Origin: Dryas octopetala
Taxonomy: Eukaryota; Streptophyta; Magnoliopsida; Rosales; Rosaceae
Direction: 5' to 3'
Length of the DNA: 64,000 nt
Assembly: GCA_963921425.1 (NCBI GenBank)
Contig: OY992840.1
Coordinates: forward strand, 436,501 to 500,500
Every line of letters begins with the position of its first letter. The first letter of the stretch is position 1. This document shows, one piece after another, positions 48,888 through 60,690 of the stretch. The notes under the pieces were generated by a model that worked only from the letters and a program-made list of their open reading frames with translations, had not been told where the DNA came from and searched no databases. The translations under genes were made by a program, and so were the position numbers.

Positions 48888-50455
48888 TAGGCCTCACCAA
48901 AAAGCCCAAGGCCCGAAGCCCGCCCGGCCCATTAGGCCCGAAGACCGATTTGGGCCAGCCCGGCCCGGCCCTGAAAGTCTCTTGGGTTGGGCTTGGGCCA
49001 TCCCCTTGAAGCTCATAGGCCACCCGAAACCCGGCCTGTTTAGGCCCGCCCAAAACCCAATTTGGGAATCATAACATATTTAATAGGTTCTTCATGTGTT
49101 TACTCTAATAAATTATTAATATACTTATTAAGTTATTATATAATACTGTAATGTTAGTAAATAGTAATAGTGTAAACTATATAATACCATAAATAATAAA
49201 GTAATAAACTTTTAAAATTATATACAACATTACAACTATAATAAAACATAAATGTATGTGTATGTGTATATATAACTTTTATAATACAACTATAATTAAA
49301 GTTATTAAACCACGATCGTCAATTCATTAATTCAACGATCTGAACCGTTCATTTTCTATTTTCATAGTCAAAAATCATCCTTACAAAAAATCGGCTAAAT
49401 CGAAATTCATCTACCCATTCGATTATCATTAGAAAAACCACGATCGTTCATTAATTCGACCATCGTTATGTCACTTTTACATCTCCAATTAAGCTAACTT
49501 TTTGCAAGAATTCTCTTTGAGTGGGGAACTAAAACTTGAACGGTTCGGATCGTTGAAAACACGATCAATATGTGAGCTTTTACATATAAATACACTTGAA
49601 GAGTATAATTCTAATAACTTTCCCGTTGAAACCTTGTTGTTTCCATAATTATGAAGACCACAACATGATTTCAACAATCTGTCCCGTTCATTTTCTATGT
49701 TCATAGTCAAACATCATCCGTACAAAAAATCGGCTAAATTGAAATTCATCTACCCATTTGATCATCATTAGAAAAACCATGATCATTCATTAATTCGACC
49801 ACCATTATGTCACTTTTACATCTCCGATTGAACTAATTTTTTGCACAAATTATCTTTGAGTGAGAAACTAAAATTTGAACGATTCGGATCGTTGACAACA
49901 CAATTGCATCGTTTGTTTATAAAAATATGTAATAAAATATATAATAAAACATATGTACATTTATGTTTTATTATAATTGTAATGTTGTATATAATTTTAA
50001 AAGTTTATTATTTATGGTATTACACTATTACTAACATAATAGTATTATATAATAACTTAATAAGCATATTAATAATTTATTGAAGTAAACAAACGAAAGA
50101 GTTATTAAATATGTTATGATTCACAAACTTGACAAATAAACTAGTCAGCTTAGTTGGTTGAGAGTTGAAGTTTGTTATGTGAGGTCTCATATTCAAATCA
50201 CAACATAGCCAAAATCCTATATTTTTGTTGAAGATATATATGTGTCTAAACAGGCTTTGGGCCCATTTGGGCCGCCCGTTCGGGTCTAGCCCGGCCCGGC
50301 CCTCCAAGCCCGTAAGCCAAAGCTCAATTGGCGGGCCTTGGATTTGTGTATTAAAGCCCAAGTCTGGCCCGAAAGCCCTATTGGGCTTCTATAATTCAAG
50401 CCCAAGTCCGGCCCAAACCCGAAAAATGCCCGGCCCGGCCCATTGCCGACCCCTA
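48888..50455. mobile_element. hAT element with GGCCCGG-rich fold-back ends (1568 bp)
   Basis: Perfect 8-bp duplications AGTGGGGA at 48880-48887 and 50456-50463. Ends TAGGCCTCACC and (right, reversed) TAGGGGTCGGCAATGGGCC, both leading into arrays of GGCCCGGCCC/CCGAAGCCC (48899-49060 and 50240-50450). Inside the arms is an AT-rich inverted pair (49060-49300 against 49920-50100). A roughly 330-bp direct duplication (about 49345-49570 and 49680-49905) contains CATCTACCCATTCGATTATC-like sequence. No transposase. Confidence 0.85.
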
Positions 50456-50463
50456 AGTGGGGA

Positions 50464-51015
50464 GAATATTTGGCACTTGATGTGAGTGGCTCATGTGTCA
50501 CATAACTGTTTAAACGTGCATTTATCCACTCCCATGAACCTCTCATGTAGTTAATTGGAATCTTATACCTACAACAGAAGCTTGAATGTAAGAAAATAAC
50601 TAGTTCCTTATTTTTTTGGATCTGGCAAATCACCTCTATGATGGACTGAGCTTATAATTAAAGCACATTAAAAAAAAAAAAAAAAACTGTAGGTCTCTAG
50701 CTACTGGTCTCTCCATAGTCATGTTCAGTCTGAAATTCCATTAATCCGTAGACTTAGAGTGGGAGAGAGACTAGACTATTGTCTACCTACTCAATTATGG
50801 CTAGAGGTAATGGTCATTATTGGTTACTGAGATTTTATCATCTTGAAAGTTATGGCTAGAGGTAATGGTCATTATTGCTCTCGCTTACTACTAATAATTT
50901 TTGCATTAGTATTTGTAGGTAATTAATAAGGATGATTTGAAGTAATTAGGCCTTTAGAAGCATTATAATGGCAAGAAACCCTTGTGCGTCCAATGAGGCA
51001 TGTTCTTTAATTATA
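50464..51015. other. spacer, nothing recognised
   Basis: No gene. A phrase ATGGCTAGAGGTAATGGTCA occurs twice (50797-50817 and 50850-50870), a short local duplication. Confidence 0.5.
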
Positions 51016-51025
51016 TTCTTGAATA

Positions 51026-52116
51026 GGCTTAATTATCGATTTACCACCCAAAACTGTAACTCATTCCCACTTTACCACCTGAAAGTTTTTTTGTCCCAGA
51101 TTACCACTTATAACTTACATCCGTGTCCCATTTTACCTTGTTCCGTCAACAATTCCGTTAATGCTGACGATCTGGCCGTTAATGCTGACGTGGCGCGCTA
51201 GATGTGCGCCACGTGTCACATCTTTTTTTATTTTTCGCATTTATTTATTTTTATAAACTTTGAAAATTAATTAAAAATAGCTCCGAACTCAGAAAAATAC
51301 ACGAAAAATTTCTACGGACTCGTCTTGACTAGCACTAATTTATTATAAGGTTAAATTACCAATTTGCCCTCTACAAATTTCCAAAAAAATTAGAAAGTCC
51401 AAACTTATTTCTAAAAAATTAAAATAAATTTTCCTCTAATAAATAAATTCTAGAAAAAATTCTAGAATTTTCGTAAACTCTTGGACAAATTCTCAAAAAT
51501 ATTTTGAAAAATTACCAAAAGCCTGTTTTAGAGAATTATTTTGAGACTTTACAGAAATTCTAGAATTTATTTTATAGGGAATTTTATTTTCCTCTAAGAC
51601 CGAGAGGTCTTTTGGGTAGCAAGTGTTCACGAGAAAGGTATTGTTAGTTTTTAGAAGACTAACGGTGCAGACCTCATATTTTTTGGAGTTCGGGAGATTA
51701 TTCTATGAATTTCAAAAGAATCTAGAGTATTTTAATTTTCTAGAAATAAATTTAGACTTTCCAAATTTTTTGGAAATTTTTAGAGGGAAAATTGACATTT
51801 TTACCCCATAGTAAATTAGTACTAGTCAAGACAAGTCAGTAGGAATTTTCCGTGTATTTTTCTAAGCTCGGAGCTATTTTTAATTAATTTTCAAAGTTTA
51901 TAAAAATAGAAAAATCAAAAAAAATCAAAAAATACAAAAAAATGTGACACGTGGTGCACATCCAGCGTGCCACGTCAGCATTAACGGAATTGTTGACGGA
52001 ACAAGGTAAAATGAGATACGGGTATAAGTTACAGGTGGTAATGTAGGACAAAAAAACTTTCAGGTGGTAAAGTGGGAATCAGTTACAGTTTTGGGTGATA
52101 AATCGATAATTAAGCC
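51026..52116. mobile_element. palindromic MULE, copy B (1091 bp), inverted relative to copy A
   Basis: Perfect 10-bp direct repeat TTCTTGAATA at 51016-51025 and 52117-52126. Ends GGCTTAATTATCGATTTACC and (reversed) GGCTTAATTATCGATTTATC. Same sequence as 43627-44716 read on the opposite strand, including the unpaired centre. The 62-codon frame at 51623-51811 corresponds to 43914-44102 with only a few replacements. Confidence 0.92.
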
Positions 52117-52271
52117 TTCTTGAATAATTTAAAATATTAATAGACGATTAAATAAAAAAGATCATGCTTTCTAACATCTTCGATCCCTTGCTTCTTCAAA
52201 GGTTTCCTCTTCCTTGTACATAGTTGCTTCAGTCAACAAAGACTAATATATATGAATATATGATGGATGAC

Positions 52272-54491
52272 CAGGACCGGCCCACAGATATTTGGAGCCC
52301 CATATTACAAGTCCACACAAATAAAATTAAAGTGCTTTTTTTGGTTTTTTCGTTCTATTGTCAGACGACATGCATCTAGAATATAAAAAAATATAAAGTA
52401 AATGATTATAAAGCCCAATTTTGGGCTTTCACTACTTTTAAGACCCAGGCCTTTTTTTGGTGTTTGAAGGAAGCCCAATTTATACCAACCCGGTCCTCAC
52501 TTCCGTCTCCGTCATTCTCTCTCCGTCTCTTTTTCTCTCCGTCTATCTCCATCTCCCTCTCTTTCTCTGTCTGCAAGCTTTGCCGCTGCTCCCTTCTCCG
52601 GCGACTCACCATTGTTGCCGTCGTTGATCGGACAATTGTTGCCCCTGCTTGGATCGATCTCGGTGCCTTTCTTCGGCAAACCACCACGAAGATGATCCTC
52701 CCTTCGCTTTGAGAAAGAGGTAGCAGAAGCCTCAGCTCCAGATCGACCTCCTTCCTCACTCCCCACCTCACAATTATGTCTCTCTCTTCCTATCTCTATA
52801 TCTCTTTTCTCTCTCAGCTTAGCTTGGAAACATGGCCTACGCTACCACTGAATTAGGGTTTCTGATTTTGGGACTCCAATTTCAGATTTTGGGGTTTCTC
52901 TCTCCACTGATTGGTTTGTATGCTAAGCCATGAAAGTAATGGATTATTAAATGATGTTGAGGAATTGAGTTTCTAAAAGGTAGAACGTGGCATTAGCTTC
53001 TGTACTTGTAGTTTGTGTAACTACTTATCTATAGTATCAGTTTGTGTAACTACTTGTATATTAGTGTTTCATTATCATTATTAAGTAATTCATTGTTTGT
53101 GTTTCAATGGCAGGGGAGGTTTGTTTCTCTTGACTTTTCCTCGACTAGAATTCTGTGGTCATGCCTATATTTGTTTAGGTGGCAATTCAAGTAGGAATCA
53201 AAGATGTACTACTGGAAATTTTATATATTGTTCAAATCATTTATAGTTATGTCATGCATCTTAGTTATGTTAGTAGAATATGTCATATTCATTTTATAGC
53301 CAATATGTAAGTGGAGGTACGATTGTTACTGCTTGTCAGTAGCAATATGTAAGTGGGTTATACAGTAATATGTGATTGTTATTTAAAATGTTATTTTATA
53401 GCCAATATGTAAGTGGGGTTACGATTGTTACTGTTTGTCAGTAGCAATATGTAAGTGGGGTTACGATTGACTTTTCCTTAAAAATGTTTGTTGATGCTTA
53501 GTTGCTGCGTTAAAAAGTGGTGTTTGTAGACATAATTTTATAGCAATAGGTGATTATTATTGCAGACAGTAGCAATAGGTGATTGTTATTATCAAACAAT
53601 AACAATACCTGATTACTACTGCGAAGCAGTAGCAATAGATTATTATTACTGTCAGGCAGTGGCAATATATGATTGTTACTGTCAGACAGTAGCACTAGGT
53701 GATTGTTACTATTCGATAGTAACAATTATATTTATTATTAAAACACAAAAGATTATGGATGTCTCATTCTTGATTTTTTGCGTTTTATGTTGGTTATTAT
53801 TTAATATGTTTATGGAATAAAAATTACCTAAATTATGATTTATTTTTTTTTGTACCAATTGACACTGAAATTAAGAAAAAAAATAAATTTAAAACACTGT
53901 AGCGCTCTACAGTAACAGCGTTACTGTAGCAGTGCTTGTTTTAAAATGTGAGCCGCTACAGTAAAATACTGTAGCGTATGCCGGATGAACAGTACATTTT
54001 AAAAAATGGACTTTAAAAAAAACCCAAAAATATATATATCAATGAAATGTTGTTTTTAAGAATTATCAAAAATCACGTTGTGAGTTTAGGCCTCTTTACA
54101 ATCAAAAACATATTTTTTTAGATCTCCAGAAAATTATGCTCGATTATTAACCCAAACTGGCTCTTTAAAGTTTTATAATTTACCAATGAGCAAGGTAAGA
54201 GGGCCAGCCCATCAGAATTGCATGCAAAGGTAAAGAAACCAAAATAAACAAATACAATTTTTGGCACAATTGAGGTCCTTGAGGATCCAACAAGGTTCCC
54301 TTTGTTTCCATGATTGTGCAAGAATCGCCACATGCACCAAGTACAAGTACAAGTACAAGTTAATGTGCAATTAATGATGGACTTTTTATATTTTGTATAG
54401 TAACTAATCACATAGGAAAATCAACATTGTGAAGCCCTATAAAATTGGGGTCTGGTGTGGTTGCACCACCTAGGTCCTAGGACCGGCCCTG
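52272..54491. mobile_element. hAT element (2220 bp) with minisatellites
   Basis: Termini CAGGACCGGCCCACAGA and (right, reversed) CAGGGCCGGTCCTAGGA, a common plant hAT end. 8-bp duplications TGGATGAC (52264-52271) and TGAATGAC (54492-54499), one mismatch. Subterminal CTGTAGC/GCTACAG words cluster at 53895-53985. No transposase. 52490-52990 is CT-rich and leader-like, followed by GT-AG-like signals, and may be a captured gene 5' end, but I cannot name one. Confidence 0.82.
53300..53730. repeat. two minisatellites inside the hAT element
   Basis: 53300-53480: units with GCAATATGTAAGTGGGGTTA and GATTGTTACTG. 53548-53728: about six 30-bp units of the type GCAATAGGTGATTGTTACTG plus TCAGACAGTA. The second is open on the plus strand as a degenerate ten-residue repeat (TVAIGDCYYQ-like) because the period is a multiple of three. 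Confidence 0.85.
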
Positions 54492-54499
54492 TGAATGAC

Positions 54500-54947
54500 A
54501 CATGTTATGAAAATATATTATAAGATGTTCTAGTTTCGCTAATAACCATTTGGTTTAATATATGGCAGCCAATCTCTCATTTGTGGATGAGGTACTGAAT
54601 TTAAATCTCATATTATTCATTAATAAAGAAAAAAAAAAATATGTTATAGTTCCACTATTGCATTTTTTAATTAATTAATTCATATATATTGCTCAGAAAA
54701 GAAATATCAGGCCCACTGCTTTTTCATCATTATCTTCCTTTCTTTTGTGTGGCTTGAAGCTAGGGGCCGGGGTGATTCATCAATCTAACCAACTTTCTGG
54801 GAAAATCTAAATAATGAAAATTGTACAAGACAGATCGATATTGAGTGCAGAAAGAAACGGTAGATCTGTTCGATCAATATGTAAAGAAAATATGCATGAA
54901 TAAATCATGACAATCATTATATCATTATATATTGTGATGTTAATTTG
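54500..54947. other. spacer, nothing recognised
   Basis: AT-rich sequence without supported frames or repeats. Confidence 0.5.
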
Positions 54948-54956
54948 CATATCAAT

Positions 54957-55158
54957 CAGTAGTGCTAGATATACCACATTTTTATACCATAATTTTATAC
55001 CACCTTATGTGGCAACTTACATGCCATTCATACATTAGATACTAAAAAAAAAAAAAAAAACCCAAAAAAAAAAAAAAAAAACTCTATCCAATAAAGTAAT
55101 GACACGTGAGATGGTATAAGAATGTGGTATAAGAAATGTGGTAAGTATAGCATTATTC
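54957..55158. mobile_element. 202-bp MULE-type MITE
   Basis: Ends CAGTAGTGCTAGATATACC and (right, reversed) GAATAATGCTATACTTACC, both continuing ACATTT-TATACCA. Perfect 9-bp duplications CATATCAAT at 54948-54956 and 55159-55167. Two A runs in the centre. Confidence 0.82.
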
Positions 55159-55167
55159 CATATCAAT

Positions 55168-58100
55168 ATATGCTAGCTATAGAAGAAGTTGTACATGCGT
55201 GCGCATATATTGTTAAATATTGCTTTAGATCATGCTGAACAAAGAGGACATTTCGCCCCCTTGGATCTACACCAGTCAGAAAGTAAAGAAACACTACTAG
55301 CTTTTCAGTTAAAATCATGACCAACGAAATGGATCAATTAATTATGCTAATGGTGTTCTACCAAATTACTATATAGTTCTTTCAAGACCTTGTTATCAAT
55401 CGACTATAATGAACAAACAAACAACTATAGAAAGACAAATAATAATAGAGAACTTTAGGGTTTGTTTGGAAGTATTTCTATAAGAAGCGCTTTCATTAAC
55501 TAGAAGCACTTTTGTTAGAAAGACATAATTTTTTTCAAAAGAAATTCAAGTGCTAGCTGCTTATGAATGTATAGCTCTGTTTTCTCAGAAAGCGTTTCCA
55601 AGTGTTTTTATAATTTAAAAGTATTTTTATTTTATTTTTTGCTAAACACAAACAAAAATATTTTTGACTATTTAAAAGCACTTTTAAAGCTTCTAAAAAT
55701 ATTGTCAAACAACGATTTAAGAGTGTTCTTACGTCCTCAAAAAAGTTACAACTTATAAAGACTTTGTCTCACGCTCTAGGGTTTTAATCTCTCTTTCACG
55801 CTCTAGGTTTAAATCTCTCTGTCATGCTCTAGATTTTACTCTCTCCCACGTCTAGAGTTTAATCTCTCTCACATTCTAGGTCTTAATCTCTCTCTCACAT
55901 TTAATTGGTTACTCTCTCACACATTTAATTGGTTACTCTATAGTGTAAAACATAGAGTTTTTCTACATCTTATTAATTTATACCTTTAATTATACGTATA
56001 TAATATATAGACCTTAATTAGGCTGCAATCCAAAATAGGAAAATAAAAAGCTGAAAGTTGAGCTTTAGTAATTTGCCTCTCAGAAGCTCCAGCTTCACGT
56101 ACCTCAAGCTTCATTCTGAATTTGATCCATATATACTTCATCTTAACACCCCAAGAATTCTCCCATATAATTAGTCCAAAAATCCTCCATAAGTGAGCCA
56201 AAAACACAACAATTGGCCTACAGGCCTCCTGGTCCTTGGAGTATGGAATAATTAGCAAGATATATATATATATATATATATATAAGTAACTCACTTTTTG
56301 CAGAATATTAATATTAAAAAATTAGGATTAAATGCCAAATGTCAATAGTTTTTTAATAAAACAGCAAGACACTAATTTTTTTTAGTTTAGGTACTAACCT
56401 AGAGTAAAACGTTTTGGATTAGGTCACAAATCAGTTTGTTATACAGTTGTGACTGTTGAATTGTAATTGTCGAACAGTCACAGTTGTGACTATTTAAAAT
56501 TTATAAAAAATCCAAATTTTTAAGGGTTTCATACTTTTGATTTAGGTTTGGGGAATGAAATCCTATAACCCAAAGACTAAATATTAAAGTTTAAGCCTTA
56601 CAAATATTGAAAAAACAACAAATCAATAAAAAAGTTATGACTGTTAGACAGTCATAGTTCGATATAACCATGTTTTTTAAAGTTGATACCTAAACTGAAA
56701 TTTAGTACCTAAAATGAAGTGACATAAATATTTTAGTAGTTAAAATGAAAAAACATTATAATTTGGTACCTAAAGTCAATGAACCTTATTAATATTGCAT
56801 ATGAGAGGAGTTTAGGCCTCAGCATGCTTTTACCAAAAAGATCTCAGAGTTTATGACAGAAAATCAAAATGATCAAGAAAAAGATGCTATCAACATATAT
56901 AAAACTATAAATTAAAGAGATGGACGTAGGAATCAATATATATTTCCAGTTCTTAATTAGTAATTTTTTTAAAACTCCTTTTCATCAAGTTTCAACAATT
57001 AAACCATAAAATATAACTACCAGGTTTTTTTGGGGTTATTGGGTTCCTTTTTATCCGACTAGGTAATTAAACATTATATTATTAGTATATATATAGGAGC
57101 TCAACTCAAGTAGACTCCACTCTTTGTACTCATAGAACCCCAAACTGAGAGACATTATGTTTTAAGGTGTGCAAACTATATTTACAATTTTTAACTCCCT
57201 TGGAAATTGACCAAAAAAATAAAAAACTCCCTTGGACACAGTACTGTATTTACGTTTTGTAACTGACAAGAACGTTAATTAGATTTTTCTACTTTCTACT
57301 GCTGTAACGTTTGGTCAGCCAACTGCAAGTTCGATAAGAGAGAGATGCAGCTTTGGCATCGTTTCTCGAAACTCAGTTCTAGACTTCTAGGGTTCCTTTT
57401 ATTTATTTATTTTTTATTTGTTCTGTAAGAGTGAAACAGGCTTTCCAAGGTGCTTAATTACTTTTGCTCTGTTGGGTAAGTAAAAAATGTAGTCAAGGAA
57501 TCAAAAAAAGATGGAGAACATGCACATATACCCACATGCAATGCAACAAAAACAAACGCCGGCCACTCAAGTTTGGGTTCAGGCCATCTTGTAAAAAACA
57601 AGGAACTAAAGAAATTTATACATATATGGGCATTTTAATTGTTAATTTAACTAAAAGAAAACATAGGATATCACACTTCAACGCACCAAAAGAAAAGTAC
57701 ATATGCATATATATATAATAATATATATATTATTATATGAATTAATGGATGTTTGTGATTGTGAATATATATAAAAGAAAGAGAGACATTAAGAAATATC
57801 GATAAATAATTAAAGAGAAAACCAGATCAAAGACCATCAAATATATATATATATTTAAGTTAGTATTTAAGTAAGGAAAAGATCCAATCAAAGGATTAAT
57901 AAATTGGTGTCTGTATATCTATATATATATATGCATATATCATATATATCAATGTTCATTAGAAATAATGAAGACGACGAAACACATTCTTTATATTGAA
58001 TCAAAAACAACAACATATATAACATATATATGACGATGAAGTACTTGTACTGGTGCAGAAGATATAGAAACTTGAAAATGAAACCCTAGAAATTAATTAA

Positions 58101-58459
58101 TGTGCATCGCCAAAATACAAGTAACAAGCATTTATGTATAAAACTAGCTGAGATCAATTGAGAAAGTAGATGGGAAACAGTAGTAACCCATTGATTTGGA
58201 ATTGATTCATTAGTTACTGACCTTGCCAAATGCCAAATGCCAAATGCCAAGTGATCGAAGATCTGCATCCTTGTTTTGTAGCTTATTTCTTGACTGATCG
58301 ATCCGTACACCATTCAGCCCTGATGAATAATGTGCAACTTAAATGAAGGAAAGCATTGATTTAATTCGGTTCCAAGCTTGCTTAATTCTTTTAATTGGAT
58401 GGTTGATGATCGAATGGAGGATCAAAATGAGCACCACTACTAGAAGATCGACTAGTAGT
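55168..58459. other. AT-rich spacer downstream of the AHL gene
   Basis: No gene supported. 55760-55935 holds a degenerate 25-28-bp repeat (CACGCTCTAGGTTTAAATCTCTCT-type). 56263-56284 is (TA)n. 56340-56790 has inverted runs with TTTAGGTAC and CTGTTAGACAGTCA words, possibly a decayed TIR element. 57840-57960 is TA-rich. The last 100-150 bases should include the AHL 3' untranslated region. Confidence 0.45.
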
Positions 58460-59479
58460 CTAAAATGGAGGGCGTGGAGTAGTAGTTCCAGCGGTGCCCC
58501 ACCCGAACAAATCAGGACCCGGAAAGGGATAGTTCCCTGCCCCCATATTCCCTCCCAGATTGAAAACCCCAACACCACTACTGGTGCCAGTTCCCTGATG
58601 ATCCCCAAGCTGCTGTCCTCCACCAGTCACCCCCGACGACTGCGACGCCGTCGGCTGTTGGACTTGCAAGCCTCCGCCACCGCCACCGCCACCACCACCA
58701 CCCCCAGTAGCCTCTTCTTGATCCTCATGACCATCCGCTACTAATGGTAGCCTTTCAAACACCGCATTTGCAAACGACGCAGCCATCAAAACCACTGGCC
58801 CCGAAGCCATCAGCGGGCCCACCACGCTTCCTCCTACGATCTGCCCCTGCCCGCCCGCCAAGAATATCGACAGTCCTCCCGCACCCGGCGGTGCCGGAGG
58901 CGGAAGCACCGTCCCCGACAGCGAAAGTATCTCGAACCGCCCGTGGAGAGTGACCACACTCCCCGCGGGCGACGCAGGCTGACGCAGCGTGACATTGGCC
59001 ACGGTGCCACTGCCACTCAGCACGCACACTCCTCTCCCCCTTCTTCTGGCGTAGTTTGAGACGCTGTCAACGATGTCGGCTCCGGCTGAGACTTCCAGCA
59101 CGTGGGAGCGGAGAGCGTTGGGGCTGTCACGTGTCACGATGATCGGGGGCTTGGGTTTGTTCTTGGAGCCTGCAGGACGGCCACGCTGGCGGCGGGTGGA
59201 GGAACCACTGCCACCACCACCACCACCACCGGAACTGGTGGCGGCGGTGTCAGATTCGATCTTATTGTGGTGTTGGTGTTGGTGTTGGAGGGGAGGGGAG
59301 TCTTTAGAATCAGAAGAGGGTTGTGTGGTTTGGTGGTGGTGGTCATGTACATGTACAGAAAGAGATGGTGAATTAATTAGAGGTGGTCTGTGGATGTGGA
59401 ATTCGGGCGTCAAGAGCTGGTGGACGTAACGAGAACCACTTGGGGTGCCAGCAGCTGCCTCATTATTGTACCCCGCCAT
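58460..59479 (-). CDS. AT-hook motif nuclear-localized protein (AHL, ESCAROLA/SOB3-like)
   Basis: Single-exon frame of 339 residues, ATG at 59477-59479, stop TAG at 58460-58462. It begins [20 protein letters not shown], followed by a His/Gln-rich region and a Gly run. A type I AT-hook lies at about residues 98-111 ([14 protein letters not shown]) and the PPC/DUF296 domain at about 113-245, with [16 protein letters not shown], the GRFEIL core at 180-185 and [13 protein letters not shown] 12-residue Gly run (259-270) and a C-terminus ending GTTTPRPPF follow. Family knowledge: clade A AHLs are intronless, bind AT-rich DNA, form trimers and restrain hypocotyl and petiole growth. [13 protein letters not shown] at the start and the RPPF end resemble AHL27/ESC. 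The frame stays open 61 codons upstream (to 59662), but the family-like start is the MAG methionine. Confidence 0.95.
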   Translation of the reverse strand: MAGYNNEAAAGTPSGSRYVHQLLTPEFHIHRPPLINSPSLSVHVHDHHHQTTQPSSDSKDSPPLQHQHQHHNKIESDTAATSSGGGGGGGSGSSTRRQRGRPAGSKNKPKPPIIVTRDSPNALRSHVLEVSAGADIVDSVSNYARRRGRGVCVLSGSGTVANVTLRQPASPAGSVVTLHGRFEILSLSGTVLPPPAPPGAGGLSIFLAGGQGQIVGGSVVGPLMASGPVVLMAASFANAVFERLPLVADGHEDQEEATGGGGGGGGGGGGLQVQQPTASQSSGVTGGGQQLGDHQGTGTSSGVGVFNLGGNMGAGNYPFPGPDLFGWGTAGTTTPRPPF

Positions 59480-60690
59480 CGCCACATCTAATTTCTCCCA
59501 CCACTTATTTGCCAGCTTCAATTCCTTTCTCTCGATCTGCTGCACCGATAGATCGATGGATCTGATTACAAATCTTCTCAACTTTCTAAGCAGTCGTCTG
59601 AGGCTGAGACTAGTACTGCTTAGCTTGAGTGCACAGTTTCTACATACCCCCGAAAATTCCAAGTACTAGCAAGTACTGCAGCTTCTGCTCCGACCGCCCT
59701 TTCCAATCAGACCCAAAACAAGCTGTCAAAATCCAAAGCCAAGGACTACCTCGTACGCGTTGCTACGGTCTGCCTGCAAATTATCAGATCTTCAAGAAAA
59801 AAAAGAAACATAAAGGGGGGATTTCCAACAATATATACTTGAGTGTAAACGTAATTAACAACAAATTACATTAATGATCGAAACGGAGAAATTAGCAAGA
59901 AAGCTAGCTCATTAATTTGACATGGAAAATTCCCAGATAATTAGATGCCACTGTTGAGCTGTGGACTGTGAAGAAGAAAAATATGAAATTCTTCTGCGAC
60001 TACTGTATGAATGAGTTTGAGAAGAGAGAAAGATGCGAGAGTTTTGAGGAGGAAATGCTGGAAAAGTGTGCGGTAAAAGCAGAATTCCAAGCAATTACCA
60101 ACACAAAAAAGGAACCTATTTAGTATATCATGCTACGCGCTCACCGGCCCCATGGTGCGCGCGTCTACATTCCCGAATGCATTCATCTTGCACAATAACG
60201 ATTATGTCATATTTACTTATTGGGCAGAGTTAAACACTATGTTAATTAATTATGTTGACTACGTTTTTTTCAATTTCCTATCAATTGGAGAATCCAATTT
60301 ACAATTAATTGATAATAAGTGTAGAAGATGGATGTATATTGTCATCTATCTTATGTGATTGACCCAACTAGCATAATTCATGTGATTTAATTAATCATCT
60401 ATTTTGGTCAAAGCTAGACTTCTTATCTTAGAGGGTCACACTCATTTTTTACCAAATGTGACAAATCTCTTGTTATACACTCACTTATCTCAATGCATGA
60501 GTCACTTATACGTTTCAGAACATAGGCGTTATGCTCATTATAAGACCATAGTTATGTACGCTGAATTGTCGATCAACACCTATCAATAGATGCACAAGAT
60601 AATTGTGAACATAGATAGAGCTCTCATTTAACAAGCTTATAAAACTCTATACGACTGCTATATCATCTTTGCTCGTGTTTAGTATACTTA
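59480..60690. other. AHL leader, promoter and spacer
   Basis: The first few hundred bases should be the AHL 5' untranslated region and promoter (minus strand). Beyond 60130 the DNA is AT-rich with no gene or repeat recognised. Confidence 0.5.
59829..59843 (-). promoter_or_regulatory. candidate TATA box of the AHL gene
   Basis: The minus strand reads AAGTATATATTGTTG about 350 bases upstream of the AHL start codon. It is a plausible core promoter, but unsupported by other evidence. Confidence 0.3.

Noticed and set aside
56340-56790. possible TIR element with TTTAGGTAC words
   Set aside because: Arms align only loosely and no target duplication could be identified, so it is mentioned in the spacer entry only.
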